Shown piece by piece: positions 1 to 8,940 of a DNA stretch of 64,000 bases (position 1 is the stretch's first letter; each line of letters opens with the position of its first letter). Under the pieces are notes generated by a model. It searched no databases. It saw only the letters and a program-made list of their open reading frames with translations, and was not told the DNA's origin. The stretch spans positions 620,001-684,000 of the forward strand of contig OZ251549.1 of assembly GCA_965243415.1 (NCBI GenBank), given 5' to 3'. This DNA is from G965204755 sp965243415. Its GTDB lineage: Bacteria; Acidobacteriota; Vicinamibacteria; Marinacidobacterales; Marinacidobacteraceae. Made by a program: the position numbers and the translations under genes.

Positions 1-831
1 GCGAGAAGCCGAGGAATCTTGATCACGATCCTCCAAGTACCGAGACAGCCATATGGCACTGTCGAGAACACCATAGTTTTCAAAGTAGATGAAAACAGGA
101 AGACTCTCTTCGACCAATTGACAGATTCGGTCGATCGGTGGCTCCACTCGGGCGGCGTCCAGAGCACCGTCGATCGCGGTCAGGAGCAGATCGACGGCTC
201 TTGCTGTGCGCGCCGTGCCATACTGTTCCGCAGAGGCACGAAGCTGTGTCAACAGCGTGATGGCGTCGCTGTCGCGTAGGTCCTCGTGTTTGTTCAAGGC
301 ATCTTTGCTCTCTGCCACCCATTGCAGGGTTCCAGAGCGCCATTCACTGTACTCCGCCGGATCGTCGTTGCGGGATGGCCGCGAAGGTCGGATTTTTTGG
401 GCGAACGTGTTGAATGCGTTGAGAAGAGCAGTCGGCCGGAGAAGCAGTTCCGGAAGGGGAGGTTCGAAATCGTGAGTGTAGCGGCCATCGTAGTGGCGAT
501 GGACAGTGGCGGTCTCGGGCGCTGCCTCGCCGCCCGGAAGTAGGGACGCGATTCGCTGCCGTATTCCGTCCGGTATCTCGAACTCAACGGAACACACGGG
601 CGGGCCCGTGATGCCGACGGCGGCCCTGTGTTGGTGAAAGCGATCTCGGGGATAATCGCGCTGAAGATCGTACGGAGCCTTGGAGCCTGGATTGAACCGA
701 TAGAGCGCCTGAAGGAGAGAAGTCTTTCCGGACTCATTTCTTCCGACGAAGGCCGTAACCAAATCAAGGTCAATCCAGCCGCTGTCGTCGATGTTGCGGA
801 AGTGTTGAACTCGGAAACGGAGGGCCTTCAT
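1..831 (-). CDS. OLD/RecF-like AAA ATPase, N-terminal part (runs off left edge)
   Basis: The minus strand is open from the ATG at 831 to the window edge (277 codons, no stop). The protein opens with MKALRFRVQHFRNI, the usual beta-strand start of OLD, RecF and SMC-type ATPases. It has a Walker A motif GRNESGKTS at residues 30-38 in the GxNxSGKT form typical of the OLD family. Downstream family members carry an ABC-type ATPase half and often a Toprim nuclease, but those would lie outside the window. It is divergent from the methyltransferase at 1751. Its base composition is visibly less GC-rich than the metabolic genes and it contains an ACGT site at 405, which suggests recent acquisition. The ATPase assignment is firm; a defence nuclease role is inferred from family and neighbours. 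Confidence 0.72.
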   Translation of the reverse strand, partial: MKALRFRVQHFRNIDDSGWIDLDLVTAFVGRNESGKTSLLQALYRFNPGSKAPYDLQRDYPRDRFHQHRAAVGITGPPVCSVEFEIPDGIRQRIASLLPGGEAAPETATVHRHYDGRYTHDFEPPLPELLLRPTALLNAFNTFAQKIRPSRPSRNDDPAEYSEWRSGTLQWVAESKDALNKHEDLRDSDAITLLTQLRASAEQYGTARTARAVDLLLTAIDGALDAARVEPPIDRICQLVEESLPVFIYFENYGVLDSAIWLSRYLEDRDQDSSASR

Positions 832-1750
832 GCGTGACACTCGATGGCGCGCCTATTGTGGTCGCGCCCGCTAGAACGGAGGATGGGTGCGAGATGGACA
901 GCCGGTAGTCGGAGGCCCGCACCGCGGAGGGACTGGTGGGGAGTATAGCGCAGACCAGCCGGTCGGTGCGGTGCCCGTCCTGTGGATCGCAGGACCGGGT
1001 CGCCTTTCCGAAGGTGGCACCGGCGGCGTCCCCGAGAGCCACAGATCAAGCGACACTGGGAGTGCGATTGCCCCCCCCCCCCCCCCCCCCCCCCCCGGCG
1101 ACCAGCCAAGCGGCCTCCGGTTGCACGCCGACCGAGGACTCCGGCAGGCCCGTGGATCGGATGTGGCCGGAGGAGTCGGCCACTCCCGATGTTGGCCGGC
1201 GTCTTGGTCCAGTCCCGGACACCGACACATGTAGAAGTCGGACTGGTGGCGGTTTTCCGGGCACTTCCGCCTCTGACAGTCCGGCCCCAACTTCGGGCAC
1301 CGGTCACACCGGACGAACAGCCCCTTCGGAACGTGCGTGCCGGCGGGGCCTCCGGAAACGCTGGCCCCGTGGGAGATCGGCTTAGGTCGCGGCCAACTGC
1401 GGGGCGTAGAGACCAACCGGTCGGGCTCCCGCATGGGTGGCCCCGATCCTCGGAATCTGGCTGGCGGCACATCGAGTGGCGGGCGCGGAACCGACCGATC
1501 GGGCGCAGAAGGGGGCGACGGTCCTTGTCCGATCGGTCCAGAAGGGTCCGGGGCTCTCCCGCTAAGGCGGGGAATTCTCTCCGACGTGCCCCCCGCCTCC
1601 CTCTTCACGGTTCCGTCCTCGGCACACGGCTCTGCAGATTCGCATGGAACGTGGGCGCACTCTCCGCAGTCGCATCCGGCGCCCGAGGTCCGTGGCCGAA
1701 ACGGGCGCTGGCGGGCCCTCCCAACCACCGCCCACAGCCCGTCCGATCTC
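832..1750. other. 0.9 kb gene-free stretch between divergent defence genes
   Basis: No reading frame here has convincing coding character on either strand. The long frames are GC-driven, rich in Pro, Arg and Gly, and cross the poly-C run. A small Cys-rich patch (RCPSCGSQDR, plus strand near 966) and WECDC in another frame near 1060 could be remnants of a zinc ribbon, but no intact gene can be built. The stretch must hold the promoters of the divergent ATPase and methyltransferase. I see no clear sigma-70 boxes. Confidence 0.5.
1071..1096. repeat. 26-nt poly-C homopolymer
   Basis: An uninterrupted run of 26 C residues lies in the gene-free stretch between two divergent defence genes. Nothing comparable exists elsewhere in the window. 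It could be a slippage-prone tract affecting expression or, equally, an assembly or sequencing artefact at a weak join. Confidence 0.9.
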
Positions 1751-2674
1751 GTGGCACCGAGACTCATCCCCGGCCATCCGCCCGGGCCTTGCGGAGAGAA
1801 CCAGGGCGGGACAGCCCCGGCCGGCCGGGAAGTCCCACCGGCGCGGTGGAGACACCTCGTTCATCTCGGCGACTGCCTCGACATCATGAAGGGGTTCCCT
1901 GACGACAGCGTCAACCTGATTTTCACCTCCCCTCCGTACGCCGACGCTCGGAAGCACACCTATGGAGGACTGGCTCCCGACGATTATGTGGAATGGTTCC
2001 TGACGCGGAGCCGTGAGATGTGGCGCATCCTCGCCCCGGACGGTTCCTTCGTTCTGAACATCAAGGAGAAGGCCGTCGACGGGGAGCGGCATCCCTATGT
2101 CCTCGACTTGATCCTGGCCCTCAAGCGACAGGTCGGGTTCCGGTGGGTCGAGGAATACATCTGGCACAAGACGACCGCCGCACCGGGCAAATGGAAGTAT
2201 CGGTTCAGGGACTGTTGGGAGCGCCTTCTCCACTTCTCGAAGACCAAGAATCTCAAGATGCGGCAGGACGCCGTCAAGGTTCCCATCGGTGGTTGGGCGA
2301 AGCGCAGCCTGAGAAGCCTGTCGGCCGAGGACCGATCGCGCCGGGAATCCGGGACGGGATCCGGGTTCGCGCGACGGGTCGCCAACTGGGAAGGGAAGTC
2401 CATGGTGTATCCGTCCAATGTGCTCCGGGGATCGCCCGTCAGCCACAACGCAGGACACAGCGCCGCCTTTCCGGAATGGCTGCCCGAATTCTTCATCCAA
2501 CTGTTCACCGACCGGGGCGATGTCGTCCTCGACCCTTTCCTAGGGTCGGGAACGACCTTTCGGGTGGCCGGCCGGCTCGGACGTGTTCCCGTGGGAATCG
2601 AGATCGATGATGAGTGCCGGTTCGACATCCCCGAACACTTCGCGTCGGACGACCCGTCGGCGGTCTCCGAGTGA
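1751..2674 (+). CDS. site-specific DNA methyltransferase, SPPY type, beta-class order
   Basis: Transfers a methyl group from SAM to a base in a specific DNA site. With the assumed GTG start the catalytic motif TSPPYADAR is at about residues 59-67, and the SAM-binding motif DPFLGSGTT lies near the C terminus. This catalytic-then-SAM-site order is that of beta-class amino-methyltransferases. SPPY is usual in N4-cytosine enzymes and in some N6-adenine ones. The frame stays open back to 1337, but that extra part looks non-coding. The last in-frame start before the conserved HLVHLGDCLDIM block is GTG at 1751, so the start is uncertain. It is convergent with the TdeIII-like gene at 2724 and probably protects sites of one of the two endonucleases. 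Confidence 0.8.
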   Translation: MAPRLIPGHPPGPCGENQGGTAPAGREVPPARWRHLVHLGDCLDIMKGFPDDSVNLIFTSPPYADARKHTYGGLAPDDYVEWFLTRSREMWRILAPDGSFVLNIKEKAVDGERHPYVLDLILALKRQVGFRWVEEYIWHKTTAAPGKWKYRFRDCWERLLHFSKTKNLKMRQDAVKVPIGGWAKRSLRSLSAEDRSRRESGTGSGFARRVANWEGKSMVYPSNVLRGSPVSHNAGHSAAFPEWLPEFFIQLFTDRGDVVLDPFLGSGTTFRVAGRLGRVPVGIEIDDECRFDIPEHFASDDPSAVSE

Positions 2675-2723
2675 GGTGGCACGGAGGAGGAAGAGCGCAT
2701 GGCTTCCCGTGCCGGGTCGAGGC

Positions 2724-3560
2724 CTACCCCGTGTCCGGGGAAGCCATATCGAGACAGATTTCCTGTATTTCTCGGTGGAACTCCGTGCCAATCTCTCGGC
2801 TCACCTCCAGAAGTTCATCCAACACCTCTGCCCGACCCACCTTCTCCCATAGTTCTCGGCCGATGAGAAGGCAACGATCGTTCTTCACATCGAAGAATCG
2901 CTTGATGTGCGGCCAGTTGTATTGGGACCTCTTTCCGAACGGGTTGAAGGGAAGGCCCAAGTACGCGTCCTCGACCTGTCTCGGCTCCATCGCGTAGAGA
3001 GTCAGAAGATCGCCCCTTGCCATTTCAGCCTGGTTCTTGTTCGGCTTCGACGACTTCAGTTCGAAGACGATCCCGGGCTCATTCTTCCTCGGCGAGATGA
3101 ACAAATCGCAGGTGATGGACACCTCTTTGGGTGCACCCGATGCCGCCATCACATACGCCAGCTCCGCCTCCCAATTCGGCGTGCCCGGCAAACGACCCTT
3201 CAGGATATCCGTGATCCGGCCCGACCGGTCTTCTCCGAGCATGCCGACCATCGTTCGACCGTTCTCGGCGTAGCCCCGGCATTCGCCGACGGTAGCGGCG
3301 ATCCGTTCCCAGAGTCTGCCGACGGCCGTGACGAACTTCCGCTCCACGTGCTGGACGCGAGAGACGGTTTCCGGGAGCAATGTCCGAAGCGGCTGTTTCA
3401 GATCCAGTTCGTCCAGATCGAAGCCGTCCTTCCGCAGGGATGCGATGAACCTCATCATCATCTCGCGCACCAGTGTGTCGAGTTTCCGCTTCATCTCCGT
3501 CCGGGTGGGAGGAGGCGACAACCCGCGGCCCGGTGAACTCGGTGTCGGAGATTTCGGCAT
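2724..3560 (-). CDS. TdeIII-family type II restriction endonuclease (copy 1)
   Basis: A 278-residue protein whose blocks match the TdeIII family: HVERKFVTAVGRLWE, TPNWEAEL, LPFNPFG and CLLIGRELWEKVG. The PD-(D/E)xK core is intact, with Asp152 in CDLFI and Glu167/Lys169 in FELKS. TdeIII itself recognises GGNCC, but the specificity here cannot be read from sequence. The gene follows the sister copy (3577-4446) after only 16 bp, so both are probably on one transcript with the methyltransferase at 4443-5708. The first about 22 residues are Pro/Ser-rich and absent from copy 2. An ACGT site at 3346 and weaker family matches than copy 2 suggest a separately evolved specificity. Confidence 0.85.
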   Translation of the reverse strand: MPKSPTPSSPGRGLSPPPTRTEMKRKLDTLVREMMMRFIASLRKDGFDLDELDLKQPLRTLLPETVSRVQHVERKFVTAVGRLWERIAATVGECRGYAENGRTMVGMLGEDRSGRITDILKGRLPGTPNWEAELAYVMAASGAPKEVSITCDLFISPRKNEPGIVFELKSSKPNKNQAEMARGDLLTLYAMEPRQVEDAYLGLPFNPFGKRSQYNWPHIKRFFDVKNDRCLLIGRELWEKVGRAEVLDELLEVSREIGTEFHREIQEICLDMASPDTG

Positions 3561-3576
3561 GGGGCCCGTTCAGCGA

Positions 3577-4446
3577 TTATCGCGTCGGGGTCGGGTATGG
3601 CGGAGCCGCGCCGGACCCGTCTCGGTCGGGGAGCCAGGGGATCCGTAGGAACTCGTCGTAGATCCGGCGGTGGTACTCCGACCCTACCTCGGTCACGATT
3701 TCCACGAACTCCGCGAAGGCGCCGGGGCCGCCGACCTCATCCCACAATTCTTCGCCGATCAGGACGCACGGATCGGAGCGCATGTCGAACCACCGCATCG
3801 GGAACGACCAGCCGTAGTCTTCGCGTGTTCCGTACGGATTGTAGGGAAGGCCGAAGTAGGCCGCCCGGACCTTCGGTGGCGTCATCGCGTGGAGTTTGAA
3901 GATCTTCTCCTTGCTCACCTTCGTCTGGTCGCTGTTCGGCAGGGCGGCCTTCAACTCGAACGCCCGACCGGCGCGGTCGTCAGGCGATGACGCGATGAAG
4001 ACATCGCAGATCACTTCGGTCTCGATGAGCCGCCCGCCGCCGGCGAGGATGTATCGAAGTTCGGCATCCCAATTCGGCGTGATCCGGGCTTCGTCCGAAG
4101 AAGCATGTTCGAGGTCGTTCAGCGTCTTCTGGATTCGCTGGAGCCGTTCTTCGGGGACCCGGCCGGAAATCTTGTGATCCGTGGTGGCGAACCCGTAAGC
4201 GTTCTCGCCCAGCGTCCGGGCCACCTTCTCCCAGAGTTTGCCGAACGGCGTGACGAACCGGCGCTCGAGGTGGGACGCCTTGAAGATGATCTCGGGGACG
4301 AGGGCGGCGTGGAACGGTCGCTCCCGGCGGAGGGCGTTCGGGTCGAACGGATCCGTCTCCACGACCTTCAACATCAGCCGCTCCATCATCTCCCGCACCA
4401 GCGACTCGATCGCATCGCGAACTTCCCGCCGGCTGCGGGGGCTCAT
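3577..4446 (-). CDS. TdeIII-family type II restriction endonuclease (copy 2)
   Basis: A 289-residue paralogue of the downstream gene and the closer match to the TdeIII family: PFHAALVPE, ERRFVTPFGKLWE, TPNWDAEL, ALPNSDQTKVSKE, GLPYNPYG and CVLIGEELWDEVGG. The catalytic Asp148 (CDVFI) and Glu164/Lys166 (FELKA) are present. Its ATG (4446) overlaps the TGA of the upstream methyltransferase (TCAT on the plus strand), so translation is coupled to the protective enzyme. Sharing an operon with a cognate-looking methyltransferase and with copy 1 makes the locus either two nested systems or one system using two different endonuclease chains. Confidence 0.88.
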   Translation of the reverse strand: MSPRSRREVRDAIESLVREMMERLMLKVVETDPFDPNALRRERPFHAALVPEIIFKASHLERRFVTPFGKLWEKVARTLGENAYGFATTDHKISGRVPEERLQRIQKTLNDLEHASSDEARITPNWDAELRYILAGGGRLIETEVICDVFIASSPDDRAGRAFELKAALPNSDQTKVSKEKIFKLHAMTPPKVRAAYFGLPYNPYGTREDYGWSFPMRWFDMRSDPCVLIGEELWDEVGGPGAFAEFVEIVTEVGSEYHRRIYDEFLRIPWLPDRDGSGAAPPYPTPTR

Positions 4447-5708
4447 CCGGCCCGTTCTTTCGTGTAGATGAAGATGGACTCGTAGAACTCGGTTCCCCGG
4501 CGGCCGGTGCGGCGATTCACATGGCGCTTCAGGGTCTCTTCGTGGTGGAGGCCGAGGTCGCCCAGGATGTCCGGGTAGAGGTTGTGGTTGTCGCCGGCGA
4601 CCACGACGAGCGGGCTTCCGGGGAGCAGGCTCCGGCTCACATTGCGAAAGACCGCTTTCATGTCTTCCACATAGCGGGCCTTCGCCTTCCGGCTCTGTCC
4701 GTTGGAGGCCGGGCCGATCTCCTTCGGGCTGTTGTCCACGAGTCCCAGAAGTTCGTAGGCGTAGCGGTGTTGCTCGTGGTAATCGATCAGGCCCACATAG
4801 GGCGGGCTGGTGATGACTCCGTGGGCGGCGGGGAATTCCACCGATCGGCTGTCGCCGTGGACCAGGGAGACTTCGGCGGTCGTTCGCAGTTGCGCGTACG
4901 AAGTCACCCGCCGCAGCCCGTCGAGGGCGTAGCGGTTCAGGAACTTGAAGGCCGTCTTCGTCGGCTGGCAGATGCGGCTGTGCTTGTAGCAACTGTACGG
5001 TTCGGTCGTCGGCCGCTTCGGGAAATCGAGGTCGAAGTGGGTCGTCAGGCGGGCCGAGCGCGCCGCCCGGCACAGCACCAGCCGCAGGAAGTCCTTGTTC
5101 TCGTAGAACTCGATCAACTCGCGAAAGGTCAGCAACTCGCGTCGCGCGTCCTCGGCGAACCACTGTTCCAGGTAGGGGGTGCCCGTCAGGCGGAGTGACC
5201 CGTTCGTGGAGCCATTGGTCTCGGCGGGGGAGGCGCCGTTGAACAGGGAATGGGTGGTCGTCTGCGTGCGGCGTCTGGTTTCGTCGAGGATGTCGTGGAC
5301 TTCGCGCTGCAGGAGCGGGAGGTCGTACTGGCGCGTCTTGACGGTTCCGATAAGGATGTTGAACTCGGAGATGTCGCACCCGACGGCGTGGATGTCGTGT
5401 TCGTTCGCCTGGACGAGGGTGGTGCCGGACCCGGCGAACGGATCGATGACCGTCAGGCCGGGCCGGAAGTACTTCCGGAGGAAGACCTCGACGAGTTGCG
5501 GGATGTACTTGCCCAGGTACGGATGGAGCCGGTGGACATGCTTGGTGCGGGTCCGCTCGGGTAGTTGCCGCTCGGTCCAGTTGAGCCGGAGATGGCCGAG
5601 CGGGGTTTCTGGGGTGACCGACTCCGGCCGGGTCGGCTCGGCCTCGGTGTCGTAGAGACGGACCCGGGCCTCTTCGTTGGTGCGGGCCTCGGGGGCGAGG
5701 AGGGTCAT
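4443..5708 (-). CDS. DNA methyltransferase of the TdeIII-like cassette
   Basis: A 421-residue SAM-dependent DNA methyltransferase. The SAM-binding motif DPFAGSGTT begins at residue 89 and the catalytic motif TSPPYVGLIDY at residue 300, the reverse of the order in the enzyme at 1751, so the two are not recent duplicates. SPPY suggests N4-cytosine (or N6-adenine) methylation. The start is the ATG at 5708, the first after the non-coding upstream stretch. The stop overlaps the start of endonuclease copy 2. Being first in the operon fits the need to methylate host DNA before the nucleases appear. Confidence 0.88.
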   Translation of the reverse strand: MTLLAPEARTNEEARVRLYDTEAEPTRPESVTPETPLGHLRLNWTERQLPERTRTKHVHRLHPYLGKYIPQLVEVFLRKYFRPGLTVIDPFAGSGTTLVQANEHDIHAVGCDISEFNILIGTVKTRQYDLPLLQREVHDILDETRRRTQTTTHSLFNGASPAETNGSTNGSLRLTGTPYLEQWFAEDARRELLTFRELIEFYENKDFLRLVLCRAARSARLTTHFDLDFPKRPTTEPYSCYKHSRICQPTKTAFKFLNRYALDGLRRVTSYAQLRTTAEVSLVHGDSRSVEFPAAHGVITSPPYVGLIDYHEQHRYAYELLGLVDNSPKEIGPASNGQSRKAKARYVEDMKAVFRNVSRSLLPGSPLVVVAGDNHNLYPDILGDLGLHHEETLKRHVNRRTGRRGTEFYESIFIYTKERAG

Positions 5709-6363
5709 GGCGACTCCGCGACGGGAGGCGGTGGCGCGGATCTCAGGGGCGCGACCGCCGGAAGGGGCGAGAGGCGGGACGCGGGGCGTCCGGGGGACGG
5801 GGATGGCGGGGCCCTTCGTGCCGGTGCGGATGGACGGAAGATAGCACGGGAGGATGGTCGCCCCGGAACCGGACAGAATCCGTCGACGGTGCCCGCCGAG
5901 CCGAATCCGCGCCCGCCGGAACCAGTCCGACTGCCGCCCCGTGGCGCCACGGGGACCGCCGGGCTCGACGCCCCGGAGGACGGCCGGCGGCGCGAACCCT
6001 GGCGGCGACGCCCGAGGCCGAGGCCGCGCCCTCCGGGGCCCTTTTCGACGCCGATTCGCGCGCCGGCTGGACTTTCGGCGGAGATGGCGCCCGTGCGGCT
6101 CGGCGAGCCGGCGCTCGACCTGGCCCAGGCACACCGGGGGCGCCTGGCCTGACCGCACGGTGTTCGCCGAGGGGCAGAAATCCCGCTCGATGGGCGGCGC
6201 CCCTCTCGGAGGCCGGAGCCCGGCTGGGCTACGCTGTCCGGCAAGGGTCGTATCCCATCCGTCACCGCCCTGGGCGTGAGGGATGCCTGGCCAGCCCAAG
6301 ATAAGGGACTCGGCTTCCACGCCGGGTGGCGGGGTTCGGAGACCGTCGCGCGACCCCGTGGGA
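5709..6363. other. 0.65 kb without a recognisable gene
   Basis: Reading frames here are long only because stop codons are rare at this GC content, and their translations are Arg/Pro/Gly-rich without motifs. The stretch should contain the promoter of the leftward restriction operon. I see no clear repeat, hairpin or RNA gene. Confidence 0.5.
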
Positions 6364-6627
6364 CTACCAGGCGCAGTCCCGCTTCACTCCGGCCGAGGAA
6401 GCGCATTGCCGAAAGACGGCCTGGCCGTCTTCGCCGGTTCGGGCCCGGGCGATCAGGCGGCCGACTTGGGGCCGGCTGCCCTCGATCTCGTGGAAGGAGA
6501 TCACGACTGTCCTGGTCGGGTCGTCCGGGAATTGGGCGAGGACGGTGTTGTGGCAGCAACCGTTGATCGGGGAGAGCAGGTTCAGGCGAAGCGCCAGTCT
6601 CGCCCGCGAGATGCGGCGGGCCGGCAA
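6364..6627 (-). CDS. possible small protein of unknown function
   Basis: An 87-codon frame starting at TTG (6627). Codon choice looks like the resident genes (mostly GCC, ATC, CTG, CTC and GTC with G/C third positions), and the middle part (RTVVISFHEIEG) has the alternation of a real beta-strand protein. No family is recognised and there is no clear ribosome binding site. It may be a genuine small gene, the remnant of a longer one, or chance. It ends in the gene-poor stretch between the restriction operon and the glycosyltransferase. Confidence 0.3.
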   Translation of the reverse strand: MPARRISRARLALRLNLLSPINGCCHNTVLAQFPDDPTRTVVISFHEIEGSRPQVGRLIARARTGEDGQAVFRQCASSAGVKRDCAW

Positions 6628-6701
6628 GTACCGCGGAAGCCGATGGCCCAGAATTCACCCGATCCTCGCCGCCCGACAGCGGATGAGCCGAGCCTTCCCC
6701 C

Positions 6702-8300
6702 ATGACCGCCACCGACGGGATCCTCACCGCGTACTTCGTCGTCCTGCTGCTCCTGGCCGGGTACGGATCGCACCGGTACCGGCTGATGTGGACGGTGCGG
6801 CGGCGGGCGGCCCGGGCCGCGGCGGCCGCCCGCGCCGCGAGGGACCGGGGGCTCGTCGAGTTCGACCGCGATCCGCCGCCGGTGCTCGTCCAACTCCCGG
6901 TCTTCAACGAGCGGCATGTGGTCGAGCGGCTCATCCGGGCGGTCGCGGCGCTCGACTACCCGCGCGACCGGCTCGCCGTCCAGGTGCTCGACGACTCCAC
7001 CGACGACACCGGGGCCATCGCCGAGAAGGCCGTCCGGGAGGCCCGCGCCGCCGGGCTCGCCATCGAGCGGCGCCACCGCGCCGACCGGGTCGGGTTCAAG
7101 GCCGGGGCGCTCGCGGCGGGTCTCGAAGCCGGGCCCGAAGACGGGCGCCGACCCCCCGACGACGAGAACCCCACCCCCGCCCCCCTCCCGGCCCCGTTCG
7201 TGGCCATCTTCGACGCCGACTTCGTCCCCGAACCGGACTTCCTCCGGGAGACCGTCCCGGTCCTGCTCGGCGACCCCGGGCTCGGCATGGCGCAGGCGCG
7301 CTGGGAGCACCTGAACCGCTCCTACTCGGTGCTCACCGAAGTCCAGGCGATCCTGCTCGACGGGCACTTCATCGGCGAGCACGGGGGGCGGCACGCCGCC
7401 GGCTGCTTCTTCAACTTCAACGGCACCGCCGGGGTCTGGCGACGGGAGGCGATCCTCGACGCCGGGGGCTGGGAGGGGGACACCCTCACCGAGGATCTCG
7501 ACCTCTCCTACCGCGCCCAGTTGCGCGGCTGGCGGTTCGTGTTCCTCCCCGAAGTGGCGGCGCCGGCGGAACTGCCGGTCTCCATGACCGCGTTCAAGGC
7601 GCAGCAGCGGCGCTGGGCCAAGGGCGCCTTCGAGACCGCGAAGAAGTTGCTGCCGCAGATCCTGGCCTCCCCGCTACCCTTTCGGGTGCGCGCCGAAGCG
7701 CTGTTCCACCTGACCGGCAACGCCGCGTATCCGCTGATGGCGCTGCTGAGCCTGCTGATGATCCCGGCGCTGGCCGCCCGGGCGGCGACCGGCCTGCGCG
7801 AGATGGCGCTGCTCGACTTCCCGATCTTCCTGGCCGCCACCCTCTCGGTGATCTCGTTCTACGCCTTCTCGCAGCGGCGGGTGCGGCGCCTCGATCCGTC
7901 CGGCCCGGGGCGCTGGCGCCGGGCGCGGCACCTCCCGATGGCGCTGGCGGTCGGCATCGGCCTCTCCTTCTCGAATACGGCGGCGGTGCTCGAAGGGGCG
8001 CTGGGCCGGAAGACGCCCTTCGTGCGCACGCCGAAGTTCGGCCTGGCCGGCGGGGCCCGCTCCCGGACCGACCGGGGCTGGCGGCGGAGCGCCTACCGGA
8101 CGCCGGAGGGGGCGGTGGTGGCGCTGGAACTCCTGGTGGGAGCCGCGATGGCTGTCGCCGCCGGCTGGGCGCTGCTCGCCGGGGTGGCGGCCTCGACGCC
8201 GTTCCTGCTGCTGTTCGCCGTGGGGTATCTCTATGTGGGCGGGAGATCGCTCGCCGAGTCGCGGGCGCTGCGGCGGACGCCGGCAGGGTCTTCGGCGTGA
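6702..8300 (+). CDS. GT2 family glycosyltransferase, CslA/mannan-synthase-like membrane protein
   Basis: A processive-type beta-glycosyltransferase of the inner membrane, 532 residues. It has an N-terminal membrane segment, a cytosolic GT-A domain with QLPVFNE at 65-71, DDST at 97-100, the metal-binding DAD at 171-173, the TED catalytic motif at 263-265 and QQRRW at 301-305. Several C-terminal membrane helices follow (LLSLLMIP, VISFYAF and others). The order and spacing match the cellulose synthase/glucomannan synthase superfamily, which polymerises sugars from nucleotide donors. Donor and product are not predictable here. There is no neighbouring c-di-GMP domain or polysaccharide cluster. 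It is followed at once by a TPR protein. Confidence 0.87.
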   Translation: MTATDGILTAYFVVLLLLAGYGSHRYRLMWTVRRRAARAAAAARAARDRGLVEFDRDPPPVLVQLPVFNERHVVERLIRAVAALDYPRDRLAVQVLDDSTDDTGAIAEKAVREARAAGLAIERRHRADRVGFKAGALAAGLEAGPEDGRRPPDDENPTPAPLPAPFVAIFDADFVPEPDFLRETVPVLLGDPGLGMAQARWEHLNRSYSVLTEVQAILLDGHFIGEHGGRHAAGCFFNFNGTAGVWRREAILDAGGWEGDTLTEDLDLSYRAQLRGWRFVFLPEVAAPAELPVSMTAFKAQQRRWAKGAFETAKKLLPQILASPLPFRVRAEALFHLTGNAAYPLMALLSLLMIPALAARAATGLREMALLDFPIFLAATLSVISFYAFSQRRVRRLDPSGPGRWRRARHLPMALAVGIGLSFSNTAAVLEGALGRKTPFVRTPKFGLAGGARSRTDRGWRRSAYRTPEGAVVALELLVGAAMAVAAGWALLAGVAASTPFLLLFAVGYLYVGGRSLAESRALRRTPAGSSA

Positions 8301-8307
8301 ACTCGGC

Positions 8308-8919
8308 GTGAACTCCCTGTCGCAGCGGGCGCTGTTCTTCGGGGCCGGGCTGGCCTTCGGGGTCTTCGTGGGCTGGCTGCTGGCCCAGTCGTCCGGAACC
8401 CCCGCGGTCCCGGCGCGGGCGGTCCGGGCGCCGACCCCGGCCCCGCCGCCGGCGTCCGCTCCGCCGCCGGCCCCCGAGGCGCCGTTGCCGGTGGACGAGG
8501 CCCGGCTCGAGGTGTTGCTGGCCGCGGTCGAGGGCGCTCCGGAGGATCCGGCGGCGCGGGCCGCGGTCGGCGATCTCTACTTCGCCTCCCGCGAGTACCG
8601 GGATGCGGCCTACTGGTACCGCCAGGCGCGGAACCTCGATCCGGCCGACCTCGACATCCGGGCCTCCCTGGGGTTCGCGCTGCTGGCGCGGGGGGAGGTG
8701 GCCGGGGCGATCGCGGAGTACGAAGCGGTCCTCGCCGAGGATCCGGGGCACCCGGACAGCCTGCTGGCGCTGGGGCGGCTGCGGCTCTATGTGGAGCAGG
8801 ACATCGCCGGGGGGATCGCGCTCTGGGAGCGGTACCTGGAAGCGGTGCCGGACTCGGCGGAAGCGGACGGGCTGCGGCAGGCGATCCGGGCGCTCCGGGA
8901 AGCCCACCCCGGCGGATAG
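8308..8919 (+). CDS. membrane-anchored TPR protein
   Basis: A 203-residue protein starting at GTG 8308, just behind the glycosyltransferase stop. The start sits in the second copy of an 11-bp duplication (CGGCGTGAACT twice at 8293-8314). It has one N-terminal membrane helix (ALFFGAGLAFGVFVGWLL), then a Pro/Ala linker, then about three tetratricopeptide repeats (for example AAYWYRQARNLDPADLD and AIAEYEAVLAEDPGHPD). TPRs bind partner proteins. The architecture resembles the C-terminal TPR part of CcmH/CycH-type proteins, but no cytochrome maturation genes are nearby. It may assist the adjacent glycosyltransferase. Confidence 0.75.
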   Translation: MNSLSQRALFFGAGLAFGVFVGWLLAQSSGTPAVPARAVRAPTPAPPPASAPPPAPEAPLPVDEARLEVLLAAVEGAPEDPAARAAVGDLYFASREYRDAAYWYRQARNLDPADLDIRASLGFALLARGEVAGAIAEYEAVLAEDPGHPDSLLALGRLRLYVEQDIAGGIALWERYLEAVPDSAEADGLRQAIRALREAHPGG

Positions 8920-8940
8920 GATCGGGACGGCGGCCCCCCG

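Noticed and set aside
960..1075. Zinc-ribbon-like residues RCPSCGSQDR and WECDC as a transposase gene
   Set aside because: The cysteine pairs are in different frames and the poly-C run follows at once, so no gene can be reconstructed.
1337..1750. N-terminal extension of the methyltransferase frame back to 1337
   Set aside because: The translation is Gly/Ser/Pro/Arg-rich without any methyltransferase feature; the frame is open only because stops are rare at this GC content.
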